Shown piece by piece: positions 1-12,220 of a stretch of DNA of 64,000 bases (its first letter is position 1; each line of letters starts with the position of its first letter). A program made the translations under genes and the position numbers. Below the pieces are notes generated by a model. The model saw only the letters and a program-made list of their open reading frames with translations, was not told the origin of the DNA and did no database searches. The DNA is from Agriotes lineatus (Eukaryota; Arthropoda; Insecta; Coleoptera; Elateridae): NCBI GenBank assembly GCA_940337035.1, contig CALNHX010003307.1, forward strand, positions 89,320 to 153,319, read 5' to 3'.

Positions 1-89
1 TGTAATTTCGATGTCAGTCGTCGAAAAATACATTTTTAGTGTAATTCCCTTATTGATATTCATGGTATAATTTAATCGAATTACTCACT

Positions 90-236
90 CGACGACTTTA
101 AGAATTATCAAATACTTTTGCTTACAAACTCAACGGGTTGCTTTGTAGAAACACCACTCGCCTTCGGCTCGTGATGTTTCTAAGCAACCCGTTTCGTGAG
201 AAAGCAAAAGTATTTTTGATAATTCACAGTCGTCTC
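90..236. repeat. Compound fold-back element A
   Basis: Nested inverted repeat. An outer arm GACGAC pairs with GTCGTC. Inside it an AT-rich arm (about 100-122) pairs with 201-224. Inside that GGGTTGCTT and TAGAAACA pair with their complements around 171-190. At the centre CACTCGCC-TTC-GGCTCGTG forms a hairpin near 157-174. There is no coding sequence. It has the architecture of ten or more other fold-backs in the window but shares no sequence with them. Confidence 0.75.
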
Positions 237-364
237 GTGGTATTATTACTGATAATAAATAAATAAAATAAAATCTCATATACTTCCCCATATAGAATTT
301 GACAGCAAAATAAACGCGAAGTTAGTTATTTGGCAATTAGTGCTACCAACTTTGCAAATGTTTT

Positions 365-450
365 ACAATTAACTCGTCAAAAAAAATCTGGTGTGATACA
401 CTGACACAACTTCCGTTTACAGAGATCTTATAATTAGCCAAACATGTTTG
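365..450 (+). repeat. Fragment of dispersed CAGACAGAC-family repeat (5' part)
   Basis: Contains AATCTGGTGTGATACACTG, ACAACTTCCGTTTACAG and TTATAATTAGCC, which recur at about 20190-20245 and, reversed, at about 29155-29215. It is the 5' portion of a non-coding dispersed repeat whose fullest copy is at 28548-29215. The rest of 250-960 holds nothing I recognise. Confidence 0.6.
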
Positions 451-987
451 TTAGCTATTTTCTGAGGCTAGGTTTAGAGTAATCACATTAATCACGAATG
501 TCGCTGCATGAAAATTTGTATTGCAAGACGTGCTAAACAAAAACTTTTGCTTTTAATTACTATGTTTCTGAATTAAATTCCCCATAAATCAAAGCTACAT
601 TTAGTTAATTTTTACCTGTTTTACGAAAACCAAAATGGAGACACACTGTTTTTACAATCGATAACGAATTTTTAAAATATTTTACTAAATAACCGTAGAT
701 GTGCGTAGTAATTAATTAATTTTATTATCTACACTTTATCACTGAATTTCGTCAACATGGTGGCCTGATAAATGGTCCTCGTTCTTAAACTCTTGGAATT
801 TTCCTTTTGATCTTTAATTAAAACACCAGATAATCATCCCTTTTTAGCAGTAGCCTCTTTGTGTTTTCTTAATCAAACGATTTTAATACATAAGTAAGGA
901 GGAAAATTACATTTTCACCGTAAAAACTGTCTTTTATAAATATGCAAGATTTTAAACGTGTTGTTTTTTTAACGTGTTTATATATCT

Positions 988-1016
988 AGACTGAAGAAGG
1001 CACTAAGTGCTGAAAT
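988..1016 (+). other. Weak hammerhead-like motif
   Basis: CTGAAGA fits the CUGANGA core. It is followed by a GCAC-TAA-GTGC hairpin with one bulged G, and then by GAAA. Stem I is weak (about 3 bp including a wobble) and stem III would be only AUAU. This could be a decayed retroelement ribozyme or chance, and it is much weaker than the motif at 59240-59278. Confidence 0.25.
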
Positions 1017-1295
1017 ATATTTCTACCTCACAATTTTGACCAGTTCTTTCACCGCAGGAAGGCGTTTCAACTGTAAATAGCTGCTAATTCGTCCTTAACA
1101 TGTTTTAACATTAACCTCAGCCAGCTACTATGTATTAATTATTAATCAGAAAGTTAAACAATGCTAATAAAATGCAGGTTATGTATATGTTTTCATTTTG
1201 CGTCATGCTCTGCAGTTTAGTTTGATTACGATACTTCTGCACATTTTTTACACCCATATTTACCAGAAAATGTAGAACAACTTCTAAATAATGTA

Positions 1296-1532
1296 CAGTC
1301 TTATGCAAATAAATCTGGGACAATGGTTTTTTTCATATGTAGGTTGAGTTGAGAATTGAAGAATATCTCCATGGATTTTCTGCTACCAGAAAGAGCTACA
1401 TTTTCATTTACGTGTCAAAATTTAACGTAACTCTTTCTGATAGCAGGAAATCCATGGAGATATGCTTCAAATCTTAACTCAATTTACATATAAAAAAAAA
1501 ACCATTGTCCCAGATTTATTTGCACACGACTC
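1296..1532. mobile_element. Palindromic MITE, Tc1/mariner type (copy 1)
   Basis: The ends read CAGTCTTATGCAAATAAATC and, as reverse complement of the right end, GAGTCGTGTGCAAATAAATC. Both are flanked by TA. The whole element of about 237 bp is close to one long inverted repeat. TA duplications and CAGT-like ends suggest Tc1/mariner mobilisation. There is no transposase. Confidence 0.75.
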
Positions 1533-1796
1533 TACAAGAAAAGTCAGCGCAAAATGTAGCAGCCAATTTTCTGTATGAAACAATGCTTAATATTTTTTTT
1601 ATAAAATGCGTAAAATGTAGCGTCGTGTCATAGAGGCTTTACATACATCAGGAAGTTAAACAATGCTAATAAAATGCAGGTTATGTATATGTTTTCATTT
1701 TGCGTCATGCTCTGCAGTTTAGTTTGATTACGATACTTCTGCACATTTTTACACCCATATTTACCAGAAAATGTAGAACAACTTCTAAATAATGTA

Positions 1797-2034
1797 CAGT
1801 CTTATGCAAATAAATCTGGGACAATGGTTTTTTTCATATGTAGGTTGAGTTGAGAATTGAAAAATATCTCCATGGATTTTCTGCTACCAGAAAGAGCTAC
1901 ATTTTCATTTACGTGTCAAAATTTAACGTAACTCTTTCTGATAGCAGGAAATCCATGGAGATATGCTTCAAATCTTAACTCAATTTACATATAAAAAAAA
2001 AAACCATTGTCCCAGATTTATTTGCACACGACTC
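1797..2034. mobile_element. Palindromic MITE, Tc1/mariner type (copy 2)
   Basis: Second copy of the MITE at 1296-1532, carried by the 502-bp tandem duplication. It has the same TA flanks and the same inverted ends, with only small differences in poly-A/T length. Confidence 0.75.
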
Positions 2035-2159
2035 TACAAGAAAAGTCAGCGCAAAATGTAGCAGCCAATTTTCTGTATGAAACAATGTTTAATATATTTT
2101 TTATAAAATGCGTAAAATGTAGCGTCGTGTCATAGAGGCTTTACATACAAATGTTTACA

Positions 2160-2845
2160 AACCTCGGCCGTAGATGTTGATGGCAGGGGTTCGAAACGTG
2201 CAAAAACATTTGCAGGATTAGAAGATCTAAGAATAGTAGGTGTTGTATTCGTTTCAAATAACGCACCTGTAAAATATTATGTGATTAACAAACAACAATA
2301 TTTTATGACTATTCGTTATTACCTGAAGAACAACTCACATGTTTACAAACCTCGGCCGTAGATGTTGATGGTAGGGGTTCAAACCCTGCAGAAACATTTG
2401 CAGGATTAGACGATCTAAGAAAAGTAGGTATTGCATTCGTATCAAATAACGCACCTGTAAAATATGATGTGGTGGGCCGTGGTGTTTTGACATAAAGCAC
2501 CTAAAATTATTTTGTATTAAATGATAAATCGATAGTCAATTTGCTAATTGTTTATTATGGTAAACGATATATAACAGTATTGAATATGTACAAACCTGAA
2601 TTTAAATCACCAATGTTGGAATTGCTGTTTTCTTCAGGCGATTTTTTAAGCAGACTGGAGAACATTGATTCTTCAAAATGTGCGCTACACAGCCTATAAT
2701 CGTACCAATTTATACAGGAACAATCTTTTGGGAACCGAAAATAGCAAACATCTGCATTTACGATTGCACTGTTATTGCACAAAGGCGATGCACACATCTT
2801 GTAACCACCGTAATGATACTCTGCCATCACAAACGTAAACGACAA
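2160..2845 (-). pseudogene. THAP zinc-finger gene fragment with duplicated downstream exon
   Basis: The exon at about 2600-2800 encodes a C2CH THAP DNA-binding domain: C-x4-C in MCASPLCNNS, then FRFPKD, a Trp, and LCSAHFEESMF ending in C-x2-H. It ends at a GT donor near 2597. Two downstream exons, about 2341-2470 and 2160-2275, are near-duplicates encoding GALFDTNAIPTF-like peptides rich in Ser/Thr/Pro. Each is preceded by a TTTTACAG acceptor, and the first joins the THAP exon in phase. The domain is shorter than usual between the Cys and His pairs. No catalytic domain follows. It lies just downstream of a Crypton recombinase on the same strand, so it may be a second gene of that element or an unrelated THAP transposon remnant. 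Confidence 0.6.
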
Positions 2846-2990
2846 ACGACGAGGGAAGTTTTGCGTAAAGCCTTTTGTCGTCGACTAGCATCACAATGCC
2901 ATCTTTAATGTAGGGAAAATCATGCATAAACACCTACTTTATGGCACGAATGGCCATAAAGTTGTCATAACAACAAAATAAACACAAAGA

Positions 2991-4187
2991 TCAATCAGAT
3001 TTATTTATATTAATATGAATACTACAATTGAAATTTCCTGATATTGTGATACCCGACATAGATGTATTAGCGGTAGAAAGAACACCATTACTCGTTGAAG
3101 AAACATTGCTAATCTGTCCACTAGCAGCTCCAAGGGTTCGGGCAATCTTGTTTTTATTTTCTCGCGAATCTGCAATATATCCCTCAGCAACTGCATTACT
3201 CTTCCAATCTCCATGTCTTTTGAGGGTTCTAATATCAGCACCGCTATCTGCTAAAATCGTAGCGGATGTTCTCCGAAAGGAGTGACCCGTATACTCAGTA
3301 GCATTCGAAATTTTCAGATACGTGGCGATCTTTCGAGGAATCTGGCCAAATGTGTTAATGCCAACCGGATTGCATGTACATCTTCCGCAATTATAGAATA
3401 AAAAGAACTTCTCAATTTTCACATGTTTTTGGTCTTAAACTAATGTACTTTTTAATAAGATCAGTATAATTCACTGCGCCATCATCATTCAAAATTGTAA
3501 ATATCCTAGTCCTGTGAGTTTTTGTGTCCCTGATATAAACAACCAGCACAGATCCTTCCTCCTTAACCATCACCAACGCATAAATTATGAAATTCTGCAC
3601 GTCGACAAGCCCCAAACAAACCAAAAATTGCCAACCACCTATAAATAACATTAGTATGACAGAAAACTATAATAAACTTTGACATTTAAAAAAACAAATC
3701 GTACCTTCATAAGCAAGTACTTGTCATTTGGCGCATTTACAAAAAAAACGTATTAATTGTTCCTTTGAAAACACTGCAGACTTCTCTGGTGCATAACCAA
3801 CCGAATAGTTCTTCAGGAAGGCAGTAAGTTTAGGAAAATTACTAATGTCAATATTGTCCTTTATTCGTAACATGCATTTCAACTTCGAGAACAGACACCA
3901 TAAACGATGAAGACTTGTAAATCTTCGACTAAAAAATAAGGTACGATGAATTGGTAGCTAATATATCTAACTCAAAATGCAAATAACTTACCTGATCTAA
4001 AAAATACGCAAGCACAACCTTTTCTGTAAACTATCTCCGTATTTTTGGCTCTTAGCCATTGCCAAAACTTGTCATACTCTTTCTTATAAATCTCTTCCGA
4101 CTTTTTAGGAATCAGACTCAGCTCAGCTTCTGCAGCTTTTTTAAGAATTTCATCACTTATTAATAAAGGCTCGTGACAATCATTCAT
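2991..4187 (-). pseudogene. Crypton tyrosine recombinase, broken (copy 1)
   Basis: Crypton DNA transposons use a tyrosine recombinase for strand exchange. Three exons can be placed: 4187-3992 (N-terminal helical domain, containing KKEYDKFWQWLRAKN; donor GTAAGT), 3928-3705, and 3638-2991. The active-site signature is visible: the first Arg in FGACRRAEF, then GHSFRRTSAT (H-x-x-R), then HGDWKSNAVAEGY with the nucleophilic Tyr. The reading frame is broken three times: an A8 run near 3745, a GG near 3570, and an A5 run near 3425. Each break is one extra base in a homopolymer. This is either decay or uncorrected long-read error. The family is clear; insect-type Crypton is an inference. Confidence 0.8.
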
Positions 4188-4359
4188 TTTGGCCGAAAAT
4201 GTGTTTGCTAAACAAAAATTGTTACCGTAAGCATAAACAATAGCTTAGCAACCACATTATCATAGCAACAACTACGTCATAGTTTTGTATACATGAACTG
4301 CTTTTAAAAAATAGCAGAAATTAATTTCCTTCGAAATTATTATGTTAGTCGACGACAAA

Positions 4360-4490
4360 ATAGTATATGAAACTCGTTTATAATAGAGGATTATGGTATT
4401 CGTGAAATTAGCGCATTCGCTTCGCTCATGCGCTAAAATTCACTCATACCATAATCCTCTGAATTATAAACTAATTTCATAATGTACTAT
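4360..4490. repeat. Compound fold-back element B
   Basis: The AT-rich outer arms (ATAGAGGATTATGGTAT and its complement) enclose a GC-richer core. The core has GCGCATTCGC-TTC-GCTCATGCGC at its apex, around 4410-4433. No coding content. Same architecture as the element at 90-236. Confidence 0.75.
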
Positions 4491-4678
4491 TACAGTTTAA
4501 TAACGCAAACAAATTGCACGGAAACGAGAAAGTAGGTTATGGCGTCCAATGATGATGTCAAGTGTCAACTGTTCACAGCCTCTTTGTGCGTGTAATAACA
4601 GTGTTGTCAGACGTCCTCAAAATATTGTACAATAATTAAAGGAAAACAACTAAAACACTATGTTTGTACAGGGTGGCC

Positions 4679-5006
4679 ATAAATATCTGATATCACATTA
4701 CCTTTGGAATCAACACCGCTTTATTAAAGTGAGGAATCCAACTAAGCTAAATGTCATCACAACTAAAATTCCTATCTGTCAAAAATTATTACAAACTGCA
4801 ATAAGTAATGGAATTAGAACAGGAGATTTTTATAATCGAGTTGCAGGTTAAACTGCAGAATCCGAAGCACATTCCCCTCCTCTTATTGCATTTTATTACA
4901 TTACATAAGTACCAATACTTATTGTAATTGAAATATAATACAAACCCATCATTTATAAGTAGCTAATTCCATTGCTACCGGGATCTCAGGTATTTATGGC
5001 CACCGG
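4679..5006. mobile_element. MITE with CAGGGTGGCC ends
   Basis: The left end CAGGGTGGCCATAAATATC and the reverse complement of the right end, CCGGTGGCCATAAATACC, form imperfect terminal inverted repeats flanked by TA. It is about 328 bp and non-coding; the small ORF inside it is fortuitous. A Tc1/mariner-type MITE is inferred from the TA flanks. The stretch 5010-5430 after it holds nothing recognisable. Confidence 0.65.
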
Positions 5007-5434
5007 TAGTATTAATGTTTATTTATAATACACTTCTGCGAAAATTTATTCTCTTGCTTTACTTGCAGTTTCCAGTTTCTTAGTATTAAATGAGGATACT
5101 GTATTAAGTGAGGATACTGTACGAAATAAATAAGATTGACGCCGTATTTTGTCTGCCAATTCTGCTTTGCCTGGCTGATCTGCTAATTTATTTTTGACAG
5201 TTTCGTCTAATCTAATAAATGAGGATGAAAATGTACCAGAAATATTTTAAAAATATACTTTTGCAGAAACGGTTTCAGAATGTACCAGATTCGTAGAATT
5301 GTACCAGGTCTGGCAACGGTGCTAATATCAAGACCACGCCCACAATTGTAACTGCACATAGACCACGAGTTGAAATGTTTGACCTTGGGAATTGTTCTGC
5401 TTTATTATAGAGTTGATGATTATGATGATTATGA

Positions 5435-6460
5435 TTATGATGAAGTGGGTTCATTGAAATTATCTAAATTAACTGGTATTTCATTTATTTGGTCGGAAAT
5501 ATTTAACACTTCAATTCTGTTATTTTTGCTAGTACTAGGCTGCTGTTCTTGGTTTGTCAAGATTTTTGGATAAATGTTAATCTTATTCGATAAACAGTCA
5601 TCGATATATCCTTCTGCAACTGCAGAAGAACGCCAACCTCCATATTTTTTAAGTGTAAGCAAATCACTCCCAGAGTTAGCTAGTGGGGTTGCAGAACTAC
5701 GGCGGAAGCAATGTCCTGTGTATGTACTAGGTTCAGACAGTTTCAAAAAGTGGCTATTTTGCTTGGAATTTTGCTAAATACATTTTTTGTGATCGGTTGT
5801 ACTGTACATTTATTGTTCTTGTAATAAATGAATAGGCGATCGTGTGGAGTGTGGGTAGGTCTAAGAGAAACATATTTGTTGTATATTGGAAGTAGATTCA
5901 ATCCATCAACTGTTTTGTTTGTGACTGTAAACGTTCTTGTAATATTATTTTTTGTTTCTGGAACTGTAACAATCAATACGTCTCCTCTATTATCTATGTG
6001 GTCAAGTTTCATATTCAACAACTCATTTCGACGACAAGCTCCGTATAGTCGCATAATAAGAGAAACCTACAATGCAATGTTAATACAAAATAAAATTAAT
6101 TTATCTTAATTTATTTGTTTACCTTTATCATGAGATATTCTGAATCATCTGCTTCCTTAAAAAATTGAATGCATTGTTCTTGAGTCAAAGTTTTAGACTT
6201 TTTGGGCAGGTAATTTACAGAATTTTGTTTCAAAAATGCTCGAACTTTATGAAAATTATGAAATGTATATTTTCCTTGACTTTAAAAGTGCTTTTCAACA
6301 TTGAAAATTTAGACCATAGTTTACCTGCATTTAGAATCTTTGATCTTTCTGATAGATAAGCAAGTAATACATTTTTTAAAATTTTGCCTGCTTCCTCTTG
6401 CAAGTCCGGTGGAGTATTCGTAAATTCTTCGTCATTGTCTGAATTATCATTAATTTTCAC
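5435..6460 (-). pseudogene. Crypton tyrosine recombinase, broken (copy 2)
   Basis: Second Crypton recombinase gene. The first exon is 6460-6325 (acidic start, then a helical segment; donor GTAAAC). An exon at about 6245-6130 carries the rest of the N-terminal domain, ending at a GTAAAC donor. A last exon of about 6066-5435 has RLYGACRRNELLNM (first catalytic Arg), TGHCFRRSSAT (H-x-x-R) and KYGGWRSSAVAEGY (Tyr). The frame breaks once, in a T5 run near 5766. Related to but clearly diverged from the copy at 2991-4187, so these are separate insertions of two subfamilies rather than a local duplication. The tail after the Tyr is low-complexity and not conserved. Confidence 0.78.
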
Positions 6461-6469
6461 TTATTCGCT

Positions 6470-7570
6470 GAATTACAATTATTCAGAACTTATTGTTATT
6501 TTACACTTTTATTGTCTGTTTTGATTCCAAACTTTGATTTAAACTGACATTTAATGAAAAATTATGTGAAACGTCAAAGCACGCAAATGACAGTCAAAGG
6601 TGTCCAAAGGTGTCTAGATTATGAAAAACTACAAAATCGTGTTGTTATGAGTTTAGCGGTCCAAGGGACGATAAACATTACTTTCCGTCACATTTTTAGG
6701 GTCAATATGATTCATTTTCGCATATGGTAGGCGAAATAGATATTTATGCATTAAGGGAGATATGAATATAATCCGTTCACGATCTTTTTGGGTCAGGTGA
6801 GGCTATGACCATCTAGTAATTTTGTTGGCAGTACCTATGTGGCAACTAAACTCCCTAATGGAAATTGACACTTTTTGTGTTAGGTTAGGTTGTTTTCAGT
6901 TTAAGGTTATATTTTTTGAATAGGTACATTGTTGCCGGATCTCTGTTTAAATTAAGGATGAAAAATTGAATGATTTGACAATTGACGACAAAAACGAAAA
7001 TGAGAACGAATGCATAAGGAAAGCATTCAATATTAATGTTTATTTCAATTTGGATAAGAATTGTATACATGCTATGAATATGCCACTTTATTTTACATGC
7101 TTGCTTGCTTGCTGGTGTGGAAGGTTAAAGACGCCACAAGTTGATGCCAAATAAATTTAGTACAGCAATTGAGCAATATTGGTCGTATAAAAATTAACAT
7201 GTGAAAATTGTAAATATCTTGTCAAATGGATGGCTTGCTGATTTTACTTCATGTTGATTTTCACATCTGCCACATAACATTTCAACACTAAAATAGTAGT
7301 AAGTAGGTAGGTAGTAAATTACACAGGTCTACAAAAAGATTTTTTTTACTGGGGTTTTGACCGAAATTAACGTGGCTAAAAGAAGTTTGTTGTACTAATT
7401 TCAAAATGGAAAGCAGTTTTTCTCTATCACATCACATTTTCTTACAATCGTAAAAACAAATAATGACAATTATATGTTTTTCCAAACTTGCATTATGACA
7501 CTACGACGTTATATTAAAAGATACAATAAAGAAAAGCAAATAGAAAAATCTTTAACTCTTTATGCTATTA
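6470..7570. other. Intergenic, nothing recognised
   Basis: AT-rich sequence with only short fortuitous ORFs. No tRNA, TIR or known protein signature was seen on either strand. Confidence 0.5.
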
Positions 7571-7578
7571 TAACAAAT

Positions 7579-9012
7579 TTAATAGAATGGCGTTATTTTT
7601 CCTTTAAATGAACGCATTGTTGCTTTTTTGTTTCGCTGAATATCAGGTCCACAGTCTCTTTTGAGGCACCAGCAGTAATCCGCCATCATGCTTACATTCC
7701 ACCGTCCCTGGTACCGTTTTTCTATGTCTTTTAGATCTTGGTGGAACCTCTCCTCTTGCTCCTCGCTTTCGTCACCAATATTTTCTGAAAAATAGTCAAG
7801 GTGAGAGTGCAGCAAAAGAACTTTCAAACTCTAATTGCAACCTACAGCTTGAAACTTTTCCAGAATATTGTCAACAATTTTGACATAATTAGGGTCCTTA
7901 TGATTCTCTAAAAAAATGTGTCACACATTTTTGAACGAAAACCATGCCTCTTTTTCAACTGTAGTCATGATTTCGTCAAATGTCTCATCTTTAAGTAAAC
8001 GCCTTATATCACAAAAATACCTTCCTTAATTTTTGCGTCTGATAAATGTGGGAATTTAGAAGCGAGATATTGAAAACATTCACCGTTCCTATCTAAACCT
8101 TTTACAGACTGCTACATCAAACCCAATTTTATGTGCAACGGTGGTAAAAGAACTTTTTCAGGATTCACAGGTGGGATGCAGTATATATTTGCATCCTGGA
8201 ATTAATTTGTCCTCCTAGGCCATTCTTTTACAATCCAATGTTGACTTCCTGCCCTGCTGTCCCATTCACATATAAAGCATGGCATTTTTGTAAAACCTCC
8301 TTATTGTCCCAATATCATGCTCAAACATTTCAAGTCTCCACATATTTGCCAATTGTACTTATAGTTTATTTTGTTAAAAAGAAATTCTAAGTCTTCGTAG
8401 GTTTCTTTGAAATGGATCGAATGAGCAATTGGCACAGAAGCAAAAGTGTTGCCATTGTGTAAAAGAACTCCTTTTAGGCTTCTTTTACTTGAATCAATAA
8501 ACAACTTCCACTGGGATGGGTTGTGAACAACAGATAATAAATTCAAAACGTCCAGGAATATCTTTGCAAAAGACAAGTGATTCTTCATGTGAAATATATT
8601 TCGCCAATTCTTGTTCTCGACTTCTGTGATAAGAGAAAGGCACTCCCGCAGCAAGTACATTTTTTTCTTTGAGTCTCGATCTCAGAACTTGTGCTGCATC
8701 CTTTGGTAAATTTAAATCTCGAACCAAGTCGTTTAATTCACTTTGTGTAAATTTCTGTGGGTCATCGCAACATTCGGGCATGAATAAATCATGGTCTTCA
8801 GTTTCCGCATCTAATGGATAAACCTCTGCTGATGCTGACGCTGACGATGTAGAAGTAGATAGATTCAGACAATGAAGAACATGTTTAGACACAGAAGGAA
8901 TAGTCGGATATATATTATCCTCCTTATTTTTGGCATTATATCCAAGTTTGTTCAGAAGATCAGAGATAATTTTACACTGCCTCCACATAACGATGATGAT
9001 AAAGTTGATCAA
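7579..9012 (-). pseudogene. Broken ORF of a repetitive arthropod protein family of unknown class
   Basis: Fragments in several frames read, 5' to 3' on the minus strand: a Ser-rich N terminus, DLNLPKDAAQVLRSRLKEKN, HNPSQWKLFIDSSKRSLKG, VLLHNGNTFASVPIAHSIHF, ICGDLK, and finally HLDYFSENIGDE, ERFHQDLKDIEKRYQG and MMADYCWCLKRDCG. I recognise this pattern as a highly repeated, transposon-like protein of arthropods, usually left unannotated. The middle part of the protein (between ICGDLK and HLDYF) is shifted or missing. Asp in FIDSSKR, Asp in ICGDLK and Glu before RFHQ are candidates for an RNase H-fold catalytic triad, which is inference only. Several frameshifts make this copy dead. Terminal repeats were not found. 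Confidence 0.6.
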
Positions 9013-10104
9013 AAAATTACAATAATCTAAAGCAGCACTAAAACTAATGCTCCCTTGATATCTTAATACTCTTGCATCATATAATCATATTCCTTACTAA
9101 TTTTGGTTAAACTGTTTAAAAAGGCATCCTCTGACAAATATCTAAGGTATGATTTCATATAACCACTTAAAATTTTGCCTAAATACCTGCTAGTCACTCA
9201 TCCTCCATTATTTCGCCATGAAAATCTTTATCATCATTATCGTCCTCTGATTCTGAATCAGATTCACCTAGCGAAATAATAAAGAGAGGTGTTTTCATAC
9301 GATAAATTTCCCATGTGTTTTCTCCAATCCTCCAAAATAAGTTTTTCGCAATGTCTACACAAATCTTGCCACATTTCTGGAGTACATTTGGAAATGGACT
9401 CAAGCCATAAAGTCTCAACCTTACCCTTGGATGAAGGTTGAGAATTGATGTGCTTGTTATAATAGGATTTACAAAACCCCCATGCCATTTCAATAGGATT
9501 ATATTGACAATGGTATGGGGGTAATCTAAGAACCTCATGTCCATGTTCCCGCAATGTCTCGTCTACCAAATATCGCCGTTGTCCATTAGTCCGAAAAGGT
9601 TTTATTAAATTCCATAGTTGTTTCTTCCTAAATTTTTGATCGAATTCAATACTGTGATTACGCAACCATTCTTGCATATGGCCCCTTCTACTAGAAAATG
9701 TGGGTGGTTTGTCCAACTGCACTGAATGATAAGGTGCATTGTCCATGACCACCACACATTTTTGTTTCAAACTAGCCAAAGCAGGAATAAGTTGTTTAAC
9801 CACCCAATTTTGAAAAAGTTTCCCGTCCATTGTCTTATGATAATCTCTATCGTTATTATCTGAATTTAGTAAGAAGCCACACCCTTCTACAAACCCTAAA
9901 TGACATCCCGCATGTAAAACTGTAAATCTTGATTCTTCACTTTTAATTTTGATAGGATTACTTTTTAAATCTGATTCGTGTATCCAGCGACGGATTGAAG
10001 AACCATTGTGGTAGATCCAGGTTTCGTCAAGATACACGAATGTTAAATTTTCACTAGAATTTCGAAGTTGTAAAAATTTTCTCAAAATAGCTATTTTTGT
10101 ATTA

Positions 10105-10210
10105 AGGGCGTGAAGGAGGCGATTTTGGCCCGCGGCGGAATTATAAGCCAGAGGCCCGAAGGGCCGAAGGATTATAAAACGCCAAAGGGCCAAAATCGCC
10201 GTTCACGCCC
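10105..10210. repeat. Compound fold-back element C, inside transposase gene
   Basis: GGGCGTGAA...GGCGATTTTGGCCC pairs with GGGCCAAAATCGCC...TTCACGCCC. The inner part has AGGCCCGAAGGGCCGAAGG at the apex. It interrupts the IS630-like transposase between its N- and C-terminal coding parts, so it is mobile or was inserted. Confidence 0.8.
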
Positions 10211-10317
10211 GAAATGCAAACAAGATTTTTTGTAAAATCCACCATAAAGCTTTGAAAAATAAATGGCACGATTCGTTCTCAAAAATCAAATTGTTGTTGG
10301 TTGCCAATGTGATGCTG

Positions 10318-10415
10318 GTTTTTTAGGCCTTAGGGCGCAAAAGGCATTATTTACGCCCGCAAATTATTTTTAGGCCTTAGGGCGCAAACGGCACTATTTA
10401 CGCCCGCAAATTAAT
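10318..10415. repeat. Two-copy 46-48-bp tandem repeat
   Basis: TTTAGGCCTTAGGGCGCAAA and ATTTACGCCCGCAAATTA occur twice in tandem, with only small differences. GGGCG and CGCCC inside each unit are inverted. It lies just upstream of fold-back C and may be part of the same inserted material. Confidence 0.7.
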
Positions 10416-11733
10416 GCATAAATGACCATATTTTAGTACGATTTTACAAAAAAGTAATTTTTGCTGCAACAACATGCTTTTGTTCACATAAAATTTTGCG
10501 ACCATTTACCTCCCTGTGTTTGTAACCCATTGAATTTATTAATTTATATATTTGTATAACGTTGTACGCCCCCCTTTAAATTCCAATTGTTCTCGCGAAT
10601 CAGCCAAAAGCTTGTCCAAAGTAAAATATTCGTTTTTTTCATTGTATTGCCAAATTAGTCGTTGCAGGTCTTTTCGGAACATGAAATTTGTAAAAACATC
10701 AGTTTTGTTGCGTTTGCCAGAGAATGCTGTTTGTAAATTTTCACTTTTTGTTTTTATAACCGCTTCTAAAGTGTTTCGGCTCACCTAGAAAAAAAATCAA
10801 ATTATAATAACCATAATGCATTATTTTAACTTACAGCAAATATATTCTCGAATATCGACATTATTAACTCGTGGACCTTCGAACATATAAGACTGGAACG
10901 AGCATACGGCATGGCAGGTGCTTCAAAGAAGATTGACAAGGACAGATATACAATTGGTAATAAGAGCTTGTGCGCAGGAGCGCGGTAAATTTGAACGTTG
11001 TAAGCGGCGCAAATTACTTTATGTGATGAATAACTTCTGGGTTTTGTATTTTACAAATATAGCAATACATTTTTGCAATTTGTATTTTTTTTTCGTAACC
11101 ACTATGCAAAGCACAACAACCAAATTCACAACAGCACAAATTAATTCAAAAACAACAAAATACTGAGTCATCTGCGGCCAGCTATTCTGCTGAAATCGGC
11201 AATTACGCAAACCATTAAAGCTATACGCCATTGCGCATTACCAATGAGTTCGAGTTATCAGTTTATCCTTCTTATACTTGCGTACTTTTCTATTTTCATC
11301 TCTGTTGACCTTCTTTGAACCATGGATTTAACATTACGTTATTACAAGTATGTAAAAATAGTGCATCATTTTAACGTACAGCAAATATAGTCTCTAGTCT
11401 CGACATCAACTCGTGTTCTTTAAAATCTGGCCTGTCCTTTTTGAATTGGAAATAGCATCGCTTAATCGACATTTTTTGTTGTAGCAAAATTATTTTCGGC
11501 ATTTTGACTTTTCCTTTGACGGAAATTAAAATTATTTTTACACACTTGATAAATCGTTTATTTTTATATGAATATTAAAATAATAAATCTGGCAATGTGG
11601 TGGCAAAAAAATGTCGAACTGACACTGACAGAAAAGAAAAGTTGTATCCCCTACATCACCGAATCAGTTAGTCCCAACATGAAAAGAAAAAATCATAGCC
11701 ATCTCTGTCCCAAAAAGGTCGTGAACGGATTAT

Positions 11734-11818
11734 ATGTTTTTTCCCTGTGGTTGACATGTGTTACAGACCGAGGGCCTCTGGTCCGAGGTCTGTAAGTCAA
11801 CCGAAGGTAAAGAACATG
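11734..11818. repeat. Compound fold-back element D
   Basis: GGTTGAC and TTACAGACC pair with GGTCTGTAAGTCAACC around an apex GAGGGCCTCTGGTCCGAG. Outer arms ATGTTTTTTCCCT and AGGTAAAGAACAT also pair loosely. Non-coding. Confidence 0.7.
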
Positions 11819-12100
11819 AGAATCTCCCGTGGTGCATACAATATTTGATCTACTAGCATATTCGTAAAATTAGTAAGAAATTTCAAAATGCCATAATGTC
11901 ATTTAAAATTAGAATATGTAAGTCACATCAAGGATTGCCTCATTGTATCACAGCTAAGACTTTATTTGTAATTGCATTGTTACCATGAGTTTGAGGGAGA
12001 AATTATTTGACAAGTCCCTTGGGAGTTATAAGTAGCTTTTCATATTTTGTTTCTATGACGAAAATGTACAATATCATATTGCTAGTAGATAATAGTATAT

Positions 12101-12220
12101 TAAAGTATGAGTGGATACCATGGTCTTTAAAACACGCGCGAGTTTTCGAGCGCGACGGCGTAGCCGGAGTGCTCGAAATAGAGCAAGTGTTTTAAAGACC
12201 AGTTATCCACGAATACTTTA
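12101..12220. repeat. Compound fold-back element E
   Basis: The outer arm TAAAGTATGAGTGGATA pairs with TTATCCACGAATACTTTA. The next arm TGGTCTTTAAAACAC pairs with GTGTTTTAAAGACCA. Then TTTCGAGC pairs with GCTCGAAA, and CGGC-GTA-GCCG forms the apex. Four nested levels and no coding capacity. Confidence 0.8.

Larger units (their letters stand above)
1150..2149. repeat. 502-bp tandem duplication
   Basis: Two near-identical copies in direct orientation, about 1150-1651 and 1652-2149, offset by 502 bases. They differ by a few single-base and homopolymer-length changes. Each copy contains one complete palindromic MITE, so the duplication happened after the MITE inserted. No coding sequence is evident. 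Confidence 0.85.
9195..11505 (-). pseudogene. IS630/Tc1-like DDE transposase, split and interrupted
   Basis: The catalytic ORF spans about 9264-10110. It has VYLDETW (first Asp), VVMDNAPYHS (second Asp) and LPPYHCQYNPIEMAW (final Glu), typical of the IS630 branch of Tc1/mariner enzymes that cut and paste at TA. The upstream exon 10784-10540 encodes the N-terminal helix-turn-helix part (YFTLDKLLADSREQLEF). First exons at about 11503-11387 and 10882-10836 encode similar peptides ending ...IFA at a GTACGT or GTAAGT donor, so the first exon appears twice. An acidic C-terminal tail (SLGESDSESEDDND, about 9195-9280) lies in another frame, implying a frameshift. A fold-back hairpin at 10105-10210 separates the N- and C-terminal parts. 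Confidence 0.75.
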